DNA of 64,000 nt from Mycobacterium shimoidei (GTDB taxonomy: Bacteria; Actinomycetota; Actinomycetes; Mycobacteriales; Mycobacteriaceae): the NCBI GenBank assembly GCA_002101905.1, contig LQPU01000001.1, forward strand, positions 1 to 64,000, written 5' to 3'. The notes under the pieces were generated by a model that was not told the DNA's origin, searched no databases, and was given only the letters and a program-made list of their open reading frames with translations. The position numbers and the translations under genes are program-made. Below are positions 45,430 through 54,988 of this stretch, piece after piece; the stretch's first letter is position 1; every line of letters begins with the position of its first letter.

Positions 45430-46835
45430 CGGAACCTCTCATAGCACTGGTCGGCGTCGCTGTACAGGCCGGACCGGAACGCGAAGATCCGGGTGAAGCC
45501 GGCCGGGACGGTGTCGCCGTTGACGTCGCTGGCCACCAGGTGATTGGTGAGCAGACCCGATATCGCCTCGTCGAGGTCGCCGGCGGTGAGCACCATGGTG
45601 TGTCCCGACGGCACGGCGATCGGCTCAGCCATGTTTCGCTGAGCGACGCCGGTCAGGCACGCGGTGCGCAGCGCCGCCGCGTCGCCGGACAGCGAAAGAC
45701 CGCGCTGGTGTTGCACGGCAAGCATGTAGCGCGAGGTCACCACGGAGAACGCGGTGTCGTCACCTTGCAGCAGTTGGCCGCTCTGCTGGTCGGTGTAGGC
45801 ACCTATCCGCTGCAGCCCGGCCAGATCGACGGTGATGGTGTTGGTGGTGGGGCAGTAGGAGGCCGGTGGACTGGGTCGCGCATCGGGGCATGTGGCGTCG
45901 CCGCCGGCCGAAAGGGTCGGTGCACTGGCCGGTTGGAAGATCTGCCCGAGGATTTCCATCAGAGTTGCCAGCGAACCGTTGTCGATGGCCATTTCGCCCG
46001 GCTCGGATTCACTGGTCGGGTCGTATTGCAACCCCTTGGGTAAACCCGAACGGCGACGGTCTATTTCGTCCATGTCGATGGCTGCGCACGTGTTGGCGTC
46101 GCCGTCGAAACCTTCTTGGAATGCACCCACACGATCGAGCGCAGATCCGTGGGCTCCATGGGCGTTCAGGGATTCGTCGACAGGGTCGCGCACCGTGATT
46201 CCGCCGGCAAGTACGCGGTCGAGCCCGTCGGTGGTGTTCATGGTGAACCGCGGCGAGTGGCCCTCGGCGACCCAGCGCAGATACACCCCGGCAAAGCAGT
46301 CGGCCTGTTGTTCCTTGACGATCGTGCGTGTCCACAGTCTGACCAGATTCGCTTTGGTCTGGACTGCGTGACCGAGCTCGTGCGCGAGCAGCCCCGGCAC
46401 GGAGATGTCGCCGAAGTACTTGCGGGCCGCGGGAATCAGCGAGCCGCGATCCCAGGCCACAGTGTCATCGAGGCCGCAGTACATCGCGTTGGAGAAGTCA
46501 TAGGTGCTGGACCTGCCGCACACGCCCGGGCTTGCCGGATTCGTCGAGTCGTAGGAAAACATGATGGCGACCGGCGTGTAGTCGCCGGAGAAGTACTGGG
46601 GGAAAGTGGCTACCCAGAAATCTTGAATATCGTTGATCGCCAACAGTGATAGTCGATCATTGTCGCTGCCGTCGGTGTTTTCGACATCGCCCTCGGGCGC
46701 GGGTGCGCCCGGGCGGATGCCGTTGGGGCCACCGGTCGCGGGCAGGCCGGCAACGCGGTTGGGGTCGTCCAACATCGACGCGGCGCGGCCTTCGATCACG
46801 GTTGGCCCGCTGCATCCGGCGGTGGCCGGCATCAC
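45426..46835 (-). CDS. Neutral zinc metallopeptidase, probable lipoprotein
   Basis: A 469-residue protein from the GTG at 46835. The zinc site is HELGH (His152, Glu153, His156), with a downstream EQQAD (Glu175) as probable third ligand, the neutral zinc metallopeptidase (YpfJ-like) arrangement. The frame reads through a convincing signal peptide upstream of the first usual start codon: basic HQRRRH, hydrophobic AWAATALALLCVMP, and lipobox-like ATAGC. No ATG, GTG or TTG precedes it in frame (the first candidate is an ATC at 46904), so the true start is uncertain. Cys residues in the outer domain fit an exported enzyme. Confidence 0.85.
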   Translation of the reverse strand: MMPATAGCSGPTVIEGRAASMLDDPNRVAGLPATGGPNGIRPGAPAPEGDVENTDGSDNDRLSLLAINDIQDFWVATFPQYFSGDYTPVAIMFSYDSTNPASPGVCGRSSTYDFSNAMYCGLDDTVAWDRGSLIPAARKYFGDISVPGLLAHELGHAVQTKANLVRLWTRTIVKEQQADCFAGVYLRWVAEGHSPRFTMNTTDGLDRVLAGGITVRDPVDESLNAHGAHGSALDRVGAFQEGFDGDANTCAAIDMDEIDRRRSGLPKGLQYDPTSESEPGEMAIDNGSLATLMEILGQIFQPASAPTLSAGGDATCPDARPSPPASYCPTTNTITVDLAGLQRIGAYTDQQSGQLLQGDDTAFSVVTSRYMLAVQHQRGLSLSGDAAALRTACLTGVAQRNMAEPIAVPSGHTMVLTAGDLDEAISGLLTNHLVASDVNGDTVPAGFTRIFAFRSGLYSDADQCYERFR

Positions 46836-46914
46836 GCACAGCAGGGCGAGCGCTGTAGCTGCCCAGGCGTGCCGGCGACGTTGGTGCGGGATGAAGGCGC
46901 TGATGTGCCGGAGT

Positions 46915-47736
46915 TTAGGGCACCCGAGCCCACGCAGTGATGATAGGAGGCATCGTGATGACGGCGTCGACGGCAGCCGCCTCCTCGCGGAAGCGCGGCA
47001 GCATGGCGTCGACGTCGGCTAGGTCACCGACGGTGATACCCAGCTGTTGTGCGGTTGGGTAGACCAATCGCCACACTTCCGTGGCGTAGGCCAAGATGTC
47101 GGTGTCGGCGGCGGTTCCGACCGGCGCGCTCAGGACCAGTTGCGGCGTTCCCAGACCGGCATCCCGAAAGACGGTAGGCAGGGTGGTGCCGAACTGTGCG
47201 CTGAGCCCCATCGCCTCGAACGAACGGGCGATGCCCTCAGACACCTGGCGGAACAGCGCCATATCCGGAACGGTGCTCACTCGGGTGATGTCGTTCTCGG
47301 AGAACACCATCACACCGCCTGGGCGCACCAACGAGCTCAGGCGTCGCACGGTGGCGGCCGGTTCGGGCAGGTGCATCAAAATCAGTCGGCCGACCACTGC
47401 GTCAACCGGTTCGTCCAGCGCGATCGCATCGACGGTCCCCGGTACGAAACGTGCTGCAGTCAAGCCTTGCTCGGCGGCGCGGGTGCGGGCGAGATCGATC
47501 ATTTCGGGTGCCGCGTCCACGCCGAGTACCGATCCTGTTGGACCGACCAGCCGAGCGGCGATCAAGGACACGTCACCGGGGCCGGAGCCGACGTCGAGCA
47601 CCCGCATGCCGGTGCGCAGGCCCGCTAGTCGTAGTGCGTGCTCGGTGTAGTCGTTATAGAGCCGCCCTTGCAGGAGCAGCCGTTGCACCTCCACGTCGGC
47701 ATGGCCCAAGACATAGGTGCTACCTGTCGTGTTCAT
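46915..47736 (-). CDS. Class I SAM-dependent methyltransferase
   Basis: A 273-residue methyltransferase with SAM motif I VLDVGSGPGDVS (46-57), motif II VLGVDAAPEMID, VGRLILMHLPEP and a post-barrel RPGGVMVFSE. Small-molecule or lipid methylation is likely. The gene starts four bases after the MFS exporter, so the pair may form a resistance or detoxification unit controlled by the divergent HxlR regulator. Confidence 0.9.
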   Translation of the reverse strand: MNTTGSTYVLGHADVEVQRLLLQGRLYNDYTEHALRLAGLRTGMRVLDVGSGPGDVSLIAARLVGPTGSVLGVDAAPEMIDLARTRAAEQGLTAARFVPGTVDAIALDEPVDAVVGRLILMHLPEPAATVRRLSSLVRPGGVMVFSENDITRVSTVPDMALFRQVSEGIARSFEAMGLSAQFGTTLPTVFRDAGLGTPQLVLSAPVGTAADTDILAYATEVWRLVYPTAQQLGITVGDLADVDAMLPRFREEAAAVDAVITMPPIITAWARVP

Positions 47737-47740
47737 CGCG

Positions 47741-49297
47741 TTACGCCTCCACGAACTCTGGTGTCGGAGTGGACGTCACAGCATTGCGGGCCCTGGCCGG
47801 CAGTAGTACGGCGACGACGATCGCCGCGGCAGCGGCGATGCCGGCACACACCAGCGATCCGACCTGAAGACCGTCGAGGAATGCGTGGTTGACAGCATCG
47901 CGGACCCCGACTGCGGTGCCGGCGGGCAGCTGCCCAATGACTTTGTAAGCGCCGGCAATCGAGGCCTGCATGGTTGCCCGGACATCGGCCGGCAGCGCCG
48001 CCAGCGGCGCGGCGGACCCGACGCGGCCCGAGTACAGGGAGGCGAACACACTGCCGATGATCGCCACGCCGAGCGTGCCGCCAAGCTCGCGGGTGGTGTC
48101 GTTGATCGCTGAGCCAACCCCGGCCTTGTCGGCGCTCAGCGAGCCCATGATGGCTTCGGTGGCCGGTGCCGTCGTCAGCCCGAGACCGCCACCGAGAAGC
48201 ACCATTTGCAAGGCGATCTCGTTATAGGACGTCCCAGCGTCCACGGTGGACGCCCACGCCAAGCCCGCTGCGAACACACCGAGACCGACAGCGACGACCG
48301 CTGTGGTGCCGACACGTTCGACCATTCGCGGCCCGACCACACTCGCCAGCGCGATCGAGATGGCCACCGGCAGCAGCCGAACACCTGTCTCGAATGCGCT
48401 GTAGTCCTTGATGAATTGGAAGTACTGAGTGATGACGAAGATGAATCCGAACAAGGTCAGGAAACCCGCGGTCACGGCCAGGCTACCGCCCGAGAATCGA
48501 CGGTTGACGAACACCGACACGTCCAGCATCGGGTGCGTGCTGCGTCGCTCCCACAGCGCGAACCCGGCGAGAACAACTGCAGCAAGGGCGAAGCCGGTCC
48601 CGGTTCGTACGCTGCCCCATCCCCAGCCGGGTGCTTCGATAACGGTATAGACCAGCGTTGTCACCCCGACGGCGGACAAGATCAAACCGGGGACGTCGAC
48701 GGGCGGGGTTGCCGGGTCGCGCGAGGTGGGAACGAACAGCATTCCGCCGAAGATGGCCAGCGCGGCGACCGGGACGTTGACAAGAAAGATCGAACCCCAC
48801 CAGAAGTGTTCGAGCAGCCAGCCGCCGGTGATCGGCCCGGCTGCCACCCCGACACCCACCATCGCCGCCCACAGGCCGATGGCCTTCGCGCGAGCGATCG
48901 GGTCGGCGAAGATGTTGGTGATCAACGCCAGGGTTGTCGGGAAGATCACGGCGGCACCGACGCCCATGGCGGCGCGCGCCGCGATGAGCGCGTCAGCCGA
49001 ATTCACCTGCGCCGCAACAGCAGAGGTGATCGCGAACAGCGCCAGCCCGGAACTGAGCCAGCCACGCCGGCCGTAGCGGTCACTGAGGCTGCCGACTGAG
49101 AGCAGGAGGCCGGCCATCACCAGCGTGTACGCGTCGACGATCCACTGCAATTGCGCAGTGTTGGCACCCAGGTCGCGCGACAGCGTAGGCAGTGCGACGT
49201 TGACGATCGTGGCGTCGACGCTGATGACGAAGACGGACAGGCAGATGACGGCAAGCGCGGAAATCGGGTAGCCACGGAATATCGGTTCGGTACGCAT
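47741..49297 (-). CDS. MFS drug-export protein (DHA2/EmrB-QacA type)
   Basis: A 518-residue major facilitator with 14 predicted helices. Start at the ATG 49297 (MRTEPIFRGYP), which agrees with the divergent control region better than the upstream reading. The family marks are VDATIVNVALPTLS, LQWIVDAYTLVMAGL, GSLSDRYGRRGW, a motif C-like GLWAAMVGVGVAAGPITGGWLL, and GVGSAINDTTRELGGTLGVA. It exports drugs or toxic compounds by proton exchange. It is divergent from the HxlR-type regulator with 80 bases between starts and heads the methyltransferase-peptidase-DUF4333 run. Confidence 0.93.
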   Translation of the reverse strand: MRTEPIFRGYPISALAVICLSVFVISVDATIVNVALPTLSRDLGANTAQLQWIVDAYTLVMAGLLLSVGSLSDRYGRRGWLSSGLALFAITSAVAAQVNSADALIAARAAMGVGAAVIFPTTLALITNIFADPIARAKAIGLWAAMVGVGVAAGPITGGWLLEHFWWGSIFLVNVPVAALAIFGGMLFVPTSRDPATPPVDVPGLILSAVGVTTLVYTVIEAPGWGWGSVRTGTGFALAAVVLAGFALWERRSTHPMLDVSVFVNRRFSGGSLAVTAGFLTLFGFIFVITQYFQFIKDYSAFETGVRLLPVAISIALASVVGPRMVERVGTTAVVAVGLGVFAAGLAWASTVDAGTSYNEIALQMVLLGGGLGLTTAPATEAIMGSLSADKAGVGSAINDTTRELGGTLGVAIIGSVFASLYSGRVGSAAPLAALPADVRATMQASIAGAYKVIGQLPAGTAVGVRDAVNHAFLDGLQVGSLVCAGIAAAAAIVVAVLLPARARNAVTSTPTPEFVEA

Positions 49298-49309
49298 GGG
49301 AAGGACACT

Positions 49310-49328
49310 AAACTTACTAGACAAGTTT
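49310..49328. promoter_or_regulatory. Candidate HxlR operator between the MFS gene and its regulator
   Basis: AAACTT-ACTAGAC-AAGTTT is a perfect six-base inverted repeat with a seven-base spacer, in the 80-base gap between the divergent starts 49297 and 49378. A second CAAGTAA (49330-49336) follows. The ACTT...AAGT form is the kind of site HxlR/DUF24 regulators bind. Confidence 0.55.
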
Positions 49329-49377
49329 CTCAAGTAATAGATTGAAGAAGATATCTAACCCCTGGTAGGATGGGTCT

Positions 49378-50019
49378 ATGTCCGCTCGCAAGAGCTACAA
49401 CCAGAACTGTCCGATCGCCAAGGGGCTCGACATCCTCGGTGAGCGGTGGACACTGCTGATCCTGCGCGAGTTGCTCGGGGGGCCGCGCCGGTACAGCGAT
49501 CTGCGTGCCGAACTGCCGGGCATTGCCACCAACCTGCTCGCCGAGCGGCTCAAGGAACTGGAAAGCGCGGGGCTCGTCGACCGCGAAGAATTGCCGCCGC
49601 CGATCGCCCGTACCGTCTACACCCTCAGCGATGACGGCTGGAAGCTGGTGCCACCGGTACTGCGCAGCATCGCGTTGTTCGGCCTGAACCAAGGCGGCCT
49701 CGTCGACGACGTACCGATAACGCCGTTGAGCGGATTTCTCGCCGGAATCCTGCTGGGTGGGAACGCGACCAGCGTTGCCGGGGTGACCGCGTCATACCGT
49801 GTCGACATCGACGGTCGTCGTTTCGAATTCGCGGTGCAGGACGGCCATCTCGCGGCCGCCCGAGGTGAACCCGCAGTGACGGTTACCGCCAGCGCGGCGG
49901 ATCTCGTCGCCGCACGCTTCGCATCCACCGACGCCAAACGCCGGGCGGCGCAGCGGCGGATCAACTTCGAAGGCGAGACCGATGCGATCGAGACACTGCG
50001 CAAGGCCTTCTCGCTGTGA
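49378..50019 (+). CDS. HxlR-family transcriptional regulator with SCP2-like C-terminus
   Basis: A 213-residue regulator. The N-terminal winged-helix HxlR domain (residues 1 to about 105) has NCPIAKGLDILGERWTLLIL, the one conserved Cys11, and GPRRYSDLRAELPGIATNLL. Residues about 115-213 form an SCP2/sterol-carrier-like domain (VDIDGRRFEFAVQDG, AAQRRINFEGE), which could bind a hydrophobic ligand. It is divergent from the MFS exporter and presumably controls it. Confidence 0.9.
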   Translation: MSARKSYNQNCPIAKGLDILGERWTLLILRELLGGPRRYSDLRAELPGIATNLLAERLKELESAGLVDREELPPPIARTVYTLSDDGWKLVPPVLRSIALFGLNQGGLVDDVPITPLSGFLAGILLGGNATSVAGVTASYRVDIDGRRFEFAVQDGHLAAARGEPAVTVTASAADLVAARFASTDAKRRAAQRRINFEGETDAIETLRKAFSL

Positions 50020-50069
50020 CGCGGGGCGACGGCACCGCCCGGGCCAATCACGACATCTAGACTGAACCG

Positions 50070-51635
50070 GTGGAGTCAGCATCACCTCGTCCCGTGCTGG
50101 TCGTCGATTTCGGCGCGCAGTATGCCCAGTTGATTGCCCGCCGAGTCCGCGAGGCCAGGGTGTATTCCGAGGTGATTCCGCATACCGCCTCGGTCGATGA
50201 GATCAAGGCCCGCGACCCGCAGGCCCTGGTGCTCTCCGGCGGGCCGGCGAGCGTATACGCCGACGGTGCGCCCCAGCTGGACCCGGCGGTATTCGATCTG
50301 GGTGTGCCCGTGTTCGGTATCTGCTACGGATTTCAGGCCATGGCGCAGACACTCGGCGGCACCGTCGCGCCCACTGGCACCAGTGAATACGGCCGGACCG
50401 AACTGAAAGTGCTTGGCGGGGAATTACATTCGGGACTTCCGGAGACACAGCCGGTGTGGATGAGTCACCGCGACGCCGTCACCACCGCGCCGGAGGGATT
50501 CGACGTGGTGGCCACCAGCGTCAGTTCTCCGGTGGCGGGCTTCGAGAATCGAACCCGGCGACTGGCCGGCGTGCAGTACCACCCGGAAGTGATGCACACC
50601 CCGCACGGGCAGAAGGTGCTCAGCCGGTTCCTGCATGACTTCGCCGGCATCGGCGCGGATTGGACGCCGGCCAACATCGCCGGGGCGCTGGTCGAGCAGG
50701 TACGTGAGCAGATCGGCGACGGCCACGCGATATGTGGGCTGTCCGGTGGGGTGGACTCCGCGGTGGCTGCAGCGCTGGTGCAGCGCGCGATCGGTGATCG
50801 GCTGACGTGTGTCTTCGTCGATCACGGGCTGTTGCGCGCGGGCGAGCGGGCGCAGGTGCAGCGCGACTTCGTCGCCGCCACCGGGGCCAACTTGGTCACC
50901 GTCGACGCCGCGCAGACATTCCTCGACGCGCTGTCGGGGGTGACCAATCCCGAAGGCAAGCGCAAGATCATCGGCCGCCAGTTTATCCGCGCGTTCGAAG
51001 GAGCAGTGCGAGATGTCATAGGGGCCAAAAGCCCCCGAAAAGACATTGAGTTTTTGGTGCAGGGCACGTTATATCCGGACGTGGTGGAGTCCGGCGGCGG
51101 GACCGGTGCGGCGAACATCAAAAGCCACCACAATGTCGGCGGACTGCCCGGCGATCTGAAGTTCAAACTCGTCGAACCGCTGCGCCTGCTGTTCAAGGAC
51201 GAGGTACGCGCGGTCGGACGTGAGTTAGGGCTGCCGGAGGAAATCGTTGCGCGCCAGCCGTTTCCGGGCCCCGGCCTGGCGATTCGGATCGTCGGCGAGG
51301 TCACCGCAGCGCGACTGGAAACCCTGCGGCGTGCCGACGCGATCGCTCGCGAGGAGCTGACTGCGGCGGGCCTGGACAACCAGATCTGGCAATGCCCGGT
51401 GGTTCTGCTCGCCGACATCCGCTCGGTGGGCGTGCAGGGCGACGGCCGCACATACGGGCACCCGATCGTGCTGCGGCCGGTGTCCAGCGAAGACGCCATG
51501 ACCGCCGATTGGACCCGGGTGCCCTACGACGTGCTGGAGCGCATCTCCACCCGGATCACCAACGAGGTCACCGAGGTCAACCGGGTGGTGCTGGATATCA
51601 CCAGCAAACCGCCCGGCACCATCGAGTGGGAGTAG
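50070..51635 (+). CDS. guaA: GMP synthase (glutamine-hydrolysing)
   Basis: Converts XMP to GMP. GATase nucleophile Cys85 is in [12 protein letters not shown], with a HPEVMHT motif completing the triad. The ATP pyrophosphatase P-loop is [16 protein letters not shown]. The C-terminal dimerisation domain ends [13 protein letters not shown]. It is 521 aa with a GTG start. Against the M. tuberculosis protein I recall about four extra residues at [10 protein letters not shown] (near 51030). It sits with guaB2/guaB3 in the purine set. Confidence 0.97.
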   Translation: MESASPRPVLVVDFGAQYAQLIARRVREARVYSEVIPHTASVDEIKARDPQALVLSGGPASVYADGAPQLDPAVFDLGVPVFGICYGFQAMAQTLGGTVAPTGTSEYGRTELKVLGGELHSGLPETQPVWMSHRDAVTTAPEGFDVVATSVSSPVAGFENRTRRLAGVQYHPEVMHTPHGQKVLSRFLHDFAGIGADWTPANIAGALVEQVREQIGDGHAICGLSGGVDSAVAAALVQRAIGDRLTCVFVDHGLLRAGERAQVQRDFVAATGANLVTVDAAQTFLDALSGVTNPEGKRKIIGRQFIRAFEGAVRDVIGAKSPRKDIEFLVQGTLYPDVVESGGGTGAANIKSHHNVGGLPGDLKFKLVEPLRLLFKDEVRAVGRELGLPEEIVARQPFPGPGLAIRIVGEVTAARLETLRRADAIAREELTAAGLDNQIWQCPVVLLADIRSVGVQGDGRTYGHPIVLRPVSSEDAMTADWTRVPYDVLERISTRITNEVTEVNRVVLDITSKPPGTIEWE

Positions 51636-51754
51636 GCGGCTCGACGGCCCGTCCGGCTTCACAGCAACACCATTTGCCCCATCTGTATCGACTGCATAAG
51701 CAGCCCCTCACGTTGCTTGACGGTTGTCAGAGGGTAGGTGTTGACTCACGGATA

Positions 51755-51770
51755 TCGAACATGTATTCGA
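51755..51770 (+). promoter_or_regulatory. LexA (SOS) box of imuA'-imuB
   Basis: TCGAACATGTATTCGA differs from the mycobacterial SOS consensus TCGAACN4GTTCGA at one base. A -35-like TTGACT (51741-51746) lies just upstream, so LexA binding would cover the promoter. The imuA' ATG follows at 51786. Mitomycin-inducible LexA control of this operon is known in mycobacteria. Confidence 0.9.
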
Positions 51771-51785
51771 TCATAGTGAGGATTC

Positions 51786-52421
51786 ATGTCGCCCGCTGCA
51801 GTCCATGACGACCGCGCTGAGCAGCTAAAACTGCTCCGGCGGCAGATGGCGGCGGTGTCCGGACGGCGGGCGGATACCGCGTTGCCCGAGTCGGAGGCCA
51901 GGCTGCCGATCCCGCCGATGTTGGCCGATGTACTGCCGGAAGCCTTGCCCCGGGGAACGGTGGCGGTGCTGTCGGGAGCCCGGTCGCTGCCGGTGAGCAT
52001 GGTGGCCGCGGTGACGGCCGCCGGCGGCAACGCGGCGATCGTGGGCCAGCCGAATATCGGGTTGTTGGCCGCCGTGGAGATGGGGGCGGATTTGAGCCGG
52101 CTCGCGGTGATACCGGATCCCGGAGCCGATCCCGTCGAGGTGGCGGCGGTGCTCATGGACGGGATGGATCTGGTGGTGCTCGGGCTCGGTGGGCGTTCGG
52201 TACCGCTGACCCGGGCGCGGGCAGTGGTGGCCCGCGCACACCAGAAAGGCTGCACTCTGCTGGTCACCGACGGCGATTGGCAGGGAGCGTCGATGCGGCT
52301 GGAGGCCCGGGTCCGTGGTTATGAGACGACGATGGGCGAGCGTGGCTTCGGGCGGATCAGCGGTGTGCGGCTGGATGTGTGTGCGCGTGGACGGATGATC
52401 GGTCGGACACGGGCGGGATAG
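51786..52421 (+). CDS. imuA': ImuA' mutasome accessory protein
   Basis: A 211-residue protein distantly related to the RecA/SulA-type fold and required with ImuB and DnaE2 for damage-induced mutagenesis in mycobacteria. It matches Rv3395c in position and general sequence ([54 protein letters not shown]). An obvious Walker A is not seen. It is preceded by a LexA box and followed four bases later by imuB. Its biochemical role is uncertain. Confidence 0.92.
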   Translation: MSPAAVHDDRAEQLKLLRRQMAAVSGRRADTALPESEARLPIPPMLADVLPEALPRGTVAVLSGARSLPVSMVAAVTAAGGNAAIVGQPNIGLLAAVEMGADLSRLAVIPDPGADPVEVAAVLMDGMDLVVLGLGGRSVPLTRARAVVARAHQKGCTLLVTDGDWQGASMRLEARVRGYETTMGERGFGRISGVRLDVCARGRMIGRTRAG

Positions 52422-52425
52422 CGCG

Positions 52426-53991
52426 GTGGACTCCCGGGTGCTGGCGATCTGGTGTATGGACTGGCCGGCGGTCGCCGCGGCGGCGGCCGCCGGCCTGCCC
52501 GCGACGGCTCCGGTCGCGGTCACGCTGGCCAACCGGGTGATCGCCTGCTCGTCGGCCGCCCGTGCGGCCGGAGTGCGACGAGCGCTGCGCCGCCGCGAGG
52601 CGGCCGCCCGCTGCCCGCAACTGCATGTTGTGGCCGCTGACGCCGACCGCGACGCCCGGTTCTTCGAGGGCGTTGTCGCGGCGATCGATGATCTGGTTCC
52701 CCGCGCCGAGGTGCTGCGGCCCGGGCTGGTGGTGTTGCCGGTGCGCGGGGCGGCCCGGTTTTTCGGGTCTGAGCAGCAAGCAGCCGAGCGACTGATCGAC
52801 GCGGTGGCCGCGGCCGGCGCCGAGTGCCAGGTCGGGATCGCCGATCGATTGTCCACCGCGGTGCTTGCTGCCCGGGCGGGCCGGGTGGTGGCACCGGGGG
52901 AGGACGCGCGGTTTTTGTCGACACTGTCGATCCGCCAACTCGCCACCGAGCCGAGCCTGTCCGGTCCGGGCCGGGAGGATCTGGTAGATCTGTTGTGGCG
53001 GCTGGGAATTCGTACTATTGGGCAGTTCGCTGCGCTGTCGCGTACCGATGTGGCGTCGAGGTTCGGCGCCGACGGGGTGGCCGCGCACCGGTTGGCTCGC
53101 GGGGAGCCGGAACGCGCGCCGTCGGGGCGCGAGCCGCCGGCCGAACTTGATGCCGTGCTGCATCCCGATCCGCCGATCGACCGGGTCGATGCCGCGGCCT
53201 TCGCGGGACGCTCGCTGGCCGGCGCATTGCATCAGACGTTGATGGCCGCAGGGGTGGGATGCACCCGGCTGGCGATTCACGCCGTCACCGCCAATGGCGA
53301 AGAGCTGAACCGGGTTTGGCGGTGTGCGGAGCCATTGACCGAAGACGCCACCGCCGACCGGGTGCGCTGGCAGCTGGATGGATGGCTGAACAAGCGCAAG
53401 CTCGACGATCGGCCCAGCGCACCGGTGACGCTGCTACGGCTGCAGGCGGTGGAGGTGATCTCCGCCGGGGCGCTGCAACTGCCGTTATGGGGCGGCCTCG
53501 GTGAGGACGACCGGCTGCGCGCCCGACGGGCGCTGGTGCGGGTGCAGGGCCTGCTCGGACCGGAGGCAGTGCAGGTGCCGGTGCTGTCGGGGGGTCGCGC
53601 TCCGGGCGAGCGCATCACCCTGACACCGCTGGGCGACGAGCCGGTGCCGCAGGCCGATCCGAGTCGGCCGTGGCCGGGGCAGCTGCCCGAACCGTCACCC
53701 ACGGTGTTGGTCGATGATCCGGTGGAATTGCTTGACTGTCAGGGCAATCCGGTGCGGGTCACCAGTCGCGGGCTGTTCTCCGCCGACCCGGCCCGATTGA
53801 CGGCCCACGGTCGCGACGACCACCTGCGCTGGTGGGCCGGTCCGTGGCCGGTCGACGAACGCTGGTGGGACCCCGAGCGTGCCAGGGGCCGCACCGCCCG
53901 GGCGCAGGTGCTGCTGGACGGCGATCCCGGCACGGCGATGCTGCTGTGCTACCGCCAGCGGCGGTGGTATCTGGAGGGGATCTACGAGTAG
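52426..53991 (+). CDS. imuB: ImuB, catalytically inactive Y-family polymerase homologue
   Basis: A 521-residue Y-family polymerase relative, GTG start. The catalytic carboxylates are lost: the N-terminal segment reads LAIWCMDWP where DinB has a metal-binding Asp, and the second SIDE-type motif is absent. The beta-clamp-binding motif QLPLW is at 351-355. ImuB scaffolds ImuA', DnaE2 and the clamp. Its end overlaps the convergent iunH gene by ten bases. Confidence 0.95.
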   Translation: MDSRVLAIWCMDWPAVAAAAAAGLPATAPVAVTLANRVIACSSAARAAGVRRALRRREAAARCPQLHVVAADADRDARFFEGVVAAIDDLVPRAEVLRPGLVVLPVRGAARFFGSEQQAAERLIDAVAAAGAECQVGIADRLSTAVLAARAGRVVAPGEDARFLSTLSIRQLATEPSLSGPGREDLVDLLWRLGIRTIGQFAALSRTDVASRFGADGVAAHRLARGEPERAPSGREPPAELDAVLHPDPPIDRVDAAAFAGRSLAGALHQTLMAAGVGCTRLAIHAVTANGEELNRVWRCAEPLTEDATADRVRWQLDGWLNKRKLDDRPSAPVTLLRLQAVEVISAGALQLPLWGGLGEDDRLRARRALVRVQGLLGPEAVQVPVLSGGRAPGERITLTPLGDEPVPQADPSRPWPGQLPEPSPTVLVDDPVELLDCQGNPVRVTSRGLFSADPARLTAHGRDDHLRWWAGPWPVDERWWDPERARGRTARAQVLLDGDPGTAMLLCYRQRRWYLEGIYE

Positions 53992-54980
53992 TCCGGCGTC
54001 AAAGAGCGCGCGAACGCCCCCACCCGGTCGATGAAGCGGTCGAAGAACACCGCCGGATCGACACCAACACCGATGAGCGCATTGGGTTTTCGGCCCCAGC
54101 GTCCCGACCAGTCGGTGACCGTCATCCCGCGGGTCAGCGAACCGGTGAGCTCGACGTCGACCGTCGCCGCGCGAGTCGATACCAGCTGCGGGTCCAAGGC
54201 GACCGCCGCGGCCAGCGGATCGTGTAGGTGCGCCAGATACCCGTAGCCGGCGTCGCGGTGGGCCTCGAAGTAAAACCGCATCGAGTCCTCGATGAACCGG
54301 ATCAGCGGATTGGACCCATCCGCAATCGATGCGAGCCTCCTCAGGTGCTCTGGCGTCATCGCGATCTGCTGGGTCAGGTCCAATCCGCATAGGACGGGCA
54401 GAGATTCGGCGCCAACCCAGCCCGCGAAGACCTCGGCCGCCGCCTCGGGATCGACGTGGATGTTCCATTCGGCAACCGGATTGGTGTTGCCGCGATAGTC
54501 GTAGGCACCGCCCATGATCACCAACCGGCGTAACAACGTCGGCAACGCGGGTTCGGCGCGCAGTGCCAGCGCCAGGTTGGTCAGCGGGCCGGTGGCCACG
54601 CCGATCAGCTCTCCCGGGTAACCGCGCGCCGCCTGCACCCAGGCCGTAGCGGCGTCGTAATCGGTAAGCCGACGAGCGCTCGGGGGCAGCACCGCATAAC
54701 CTAAACCATTGGCGCCGTGAGCTTTTCCGGGCGGACACATCGCGCCGTTCCGTGGCTGTGCGGCGCCCTTGGACACTGGGATGTCGTGCGCCTGGCATAG
54801 GTCGAGCAGGCTGAGGTTGTTCTGGCAAACCTGCTCTACCCCAACGTTTCCGCCGGTGGAGGCGATGCCGACCAGCTCGGCCTCGCCGCTGGCCAAGAGG
54901 TACACCAGCGCGAGCGCATCGTCGACACCGGTGTCGACGTCGACGAAAACCGGCTGGCGAGAAGGCATAGCGCTCACCAT
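53982..54980 (-). CDS. iunH: Nucleoside hydrolase (IunH type)
   Basis: A 332-residue inosine-uridine preferring nucleoside N-ribohydrolase. The Ca-binding DVDTGVDDALALVYLL is at the N-terminus, with ATGPLTNLALAL, VIMGGAYDYRGN, PVAEWNIHVDPEAA, and HDPLAAAVALDP. It salvages bases from nucleosides. It begins at an ATG (54980) and follows the 2OG-Fe dioxygenase by eight bases, so the two are co-transcribed. It matches the Rv3393 position. Confidence 0.93.
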   Translation of the reverse strand: MVSAMPSRQPVFVDVDTGVDDALALVYLLASGEAELVGIASTGGNVGVEQVCQNNLSLLDLCQAHDIPVSKGAAQPRNGAMCPPGKAHGANGLGYAVLPPSARRLTDYDAATAWVQAARGYPGELIGVATGPLTNLALALRAEPALPTLLRRLVIMGGAYDYRGNTNPVAEWNIHVDPEAAAEVFAGWVGAESLPVLCGLDLTQQIAMTPEHLRRLASIADGSNPLIRFIEDSMRFYFEAHRDAGYGYLAHLHDPLAAAVALDPQLVSTRAATVDVELTGSLTRGMTVTDWSGRWGRKPNALIGVGVDPAVFFDRFIDRVGAFARSLTPDYS

Positions 54981-54988
54981 ACCGGGGC

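Noticed and set aside
51015..51050. GGGGC-CAAAA-GCCCC hairpin within guaA
   Set aside because: It lies inside a clearly functional coding region where a few extra residues are tolerated; no sign of an insertion sequence or terminator role.
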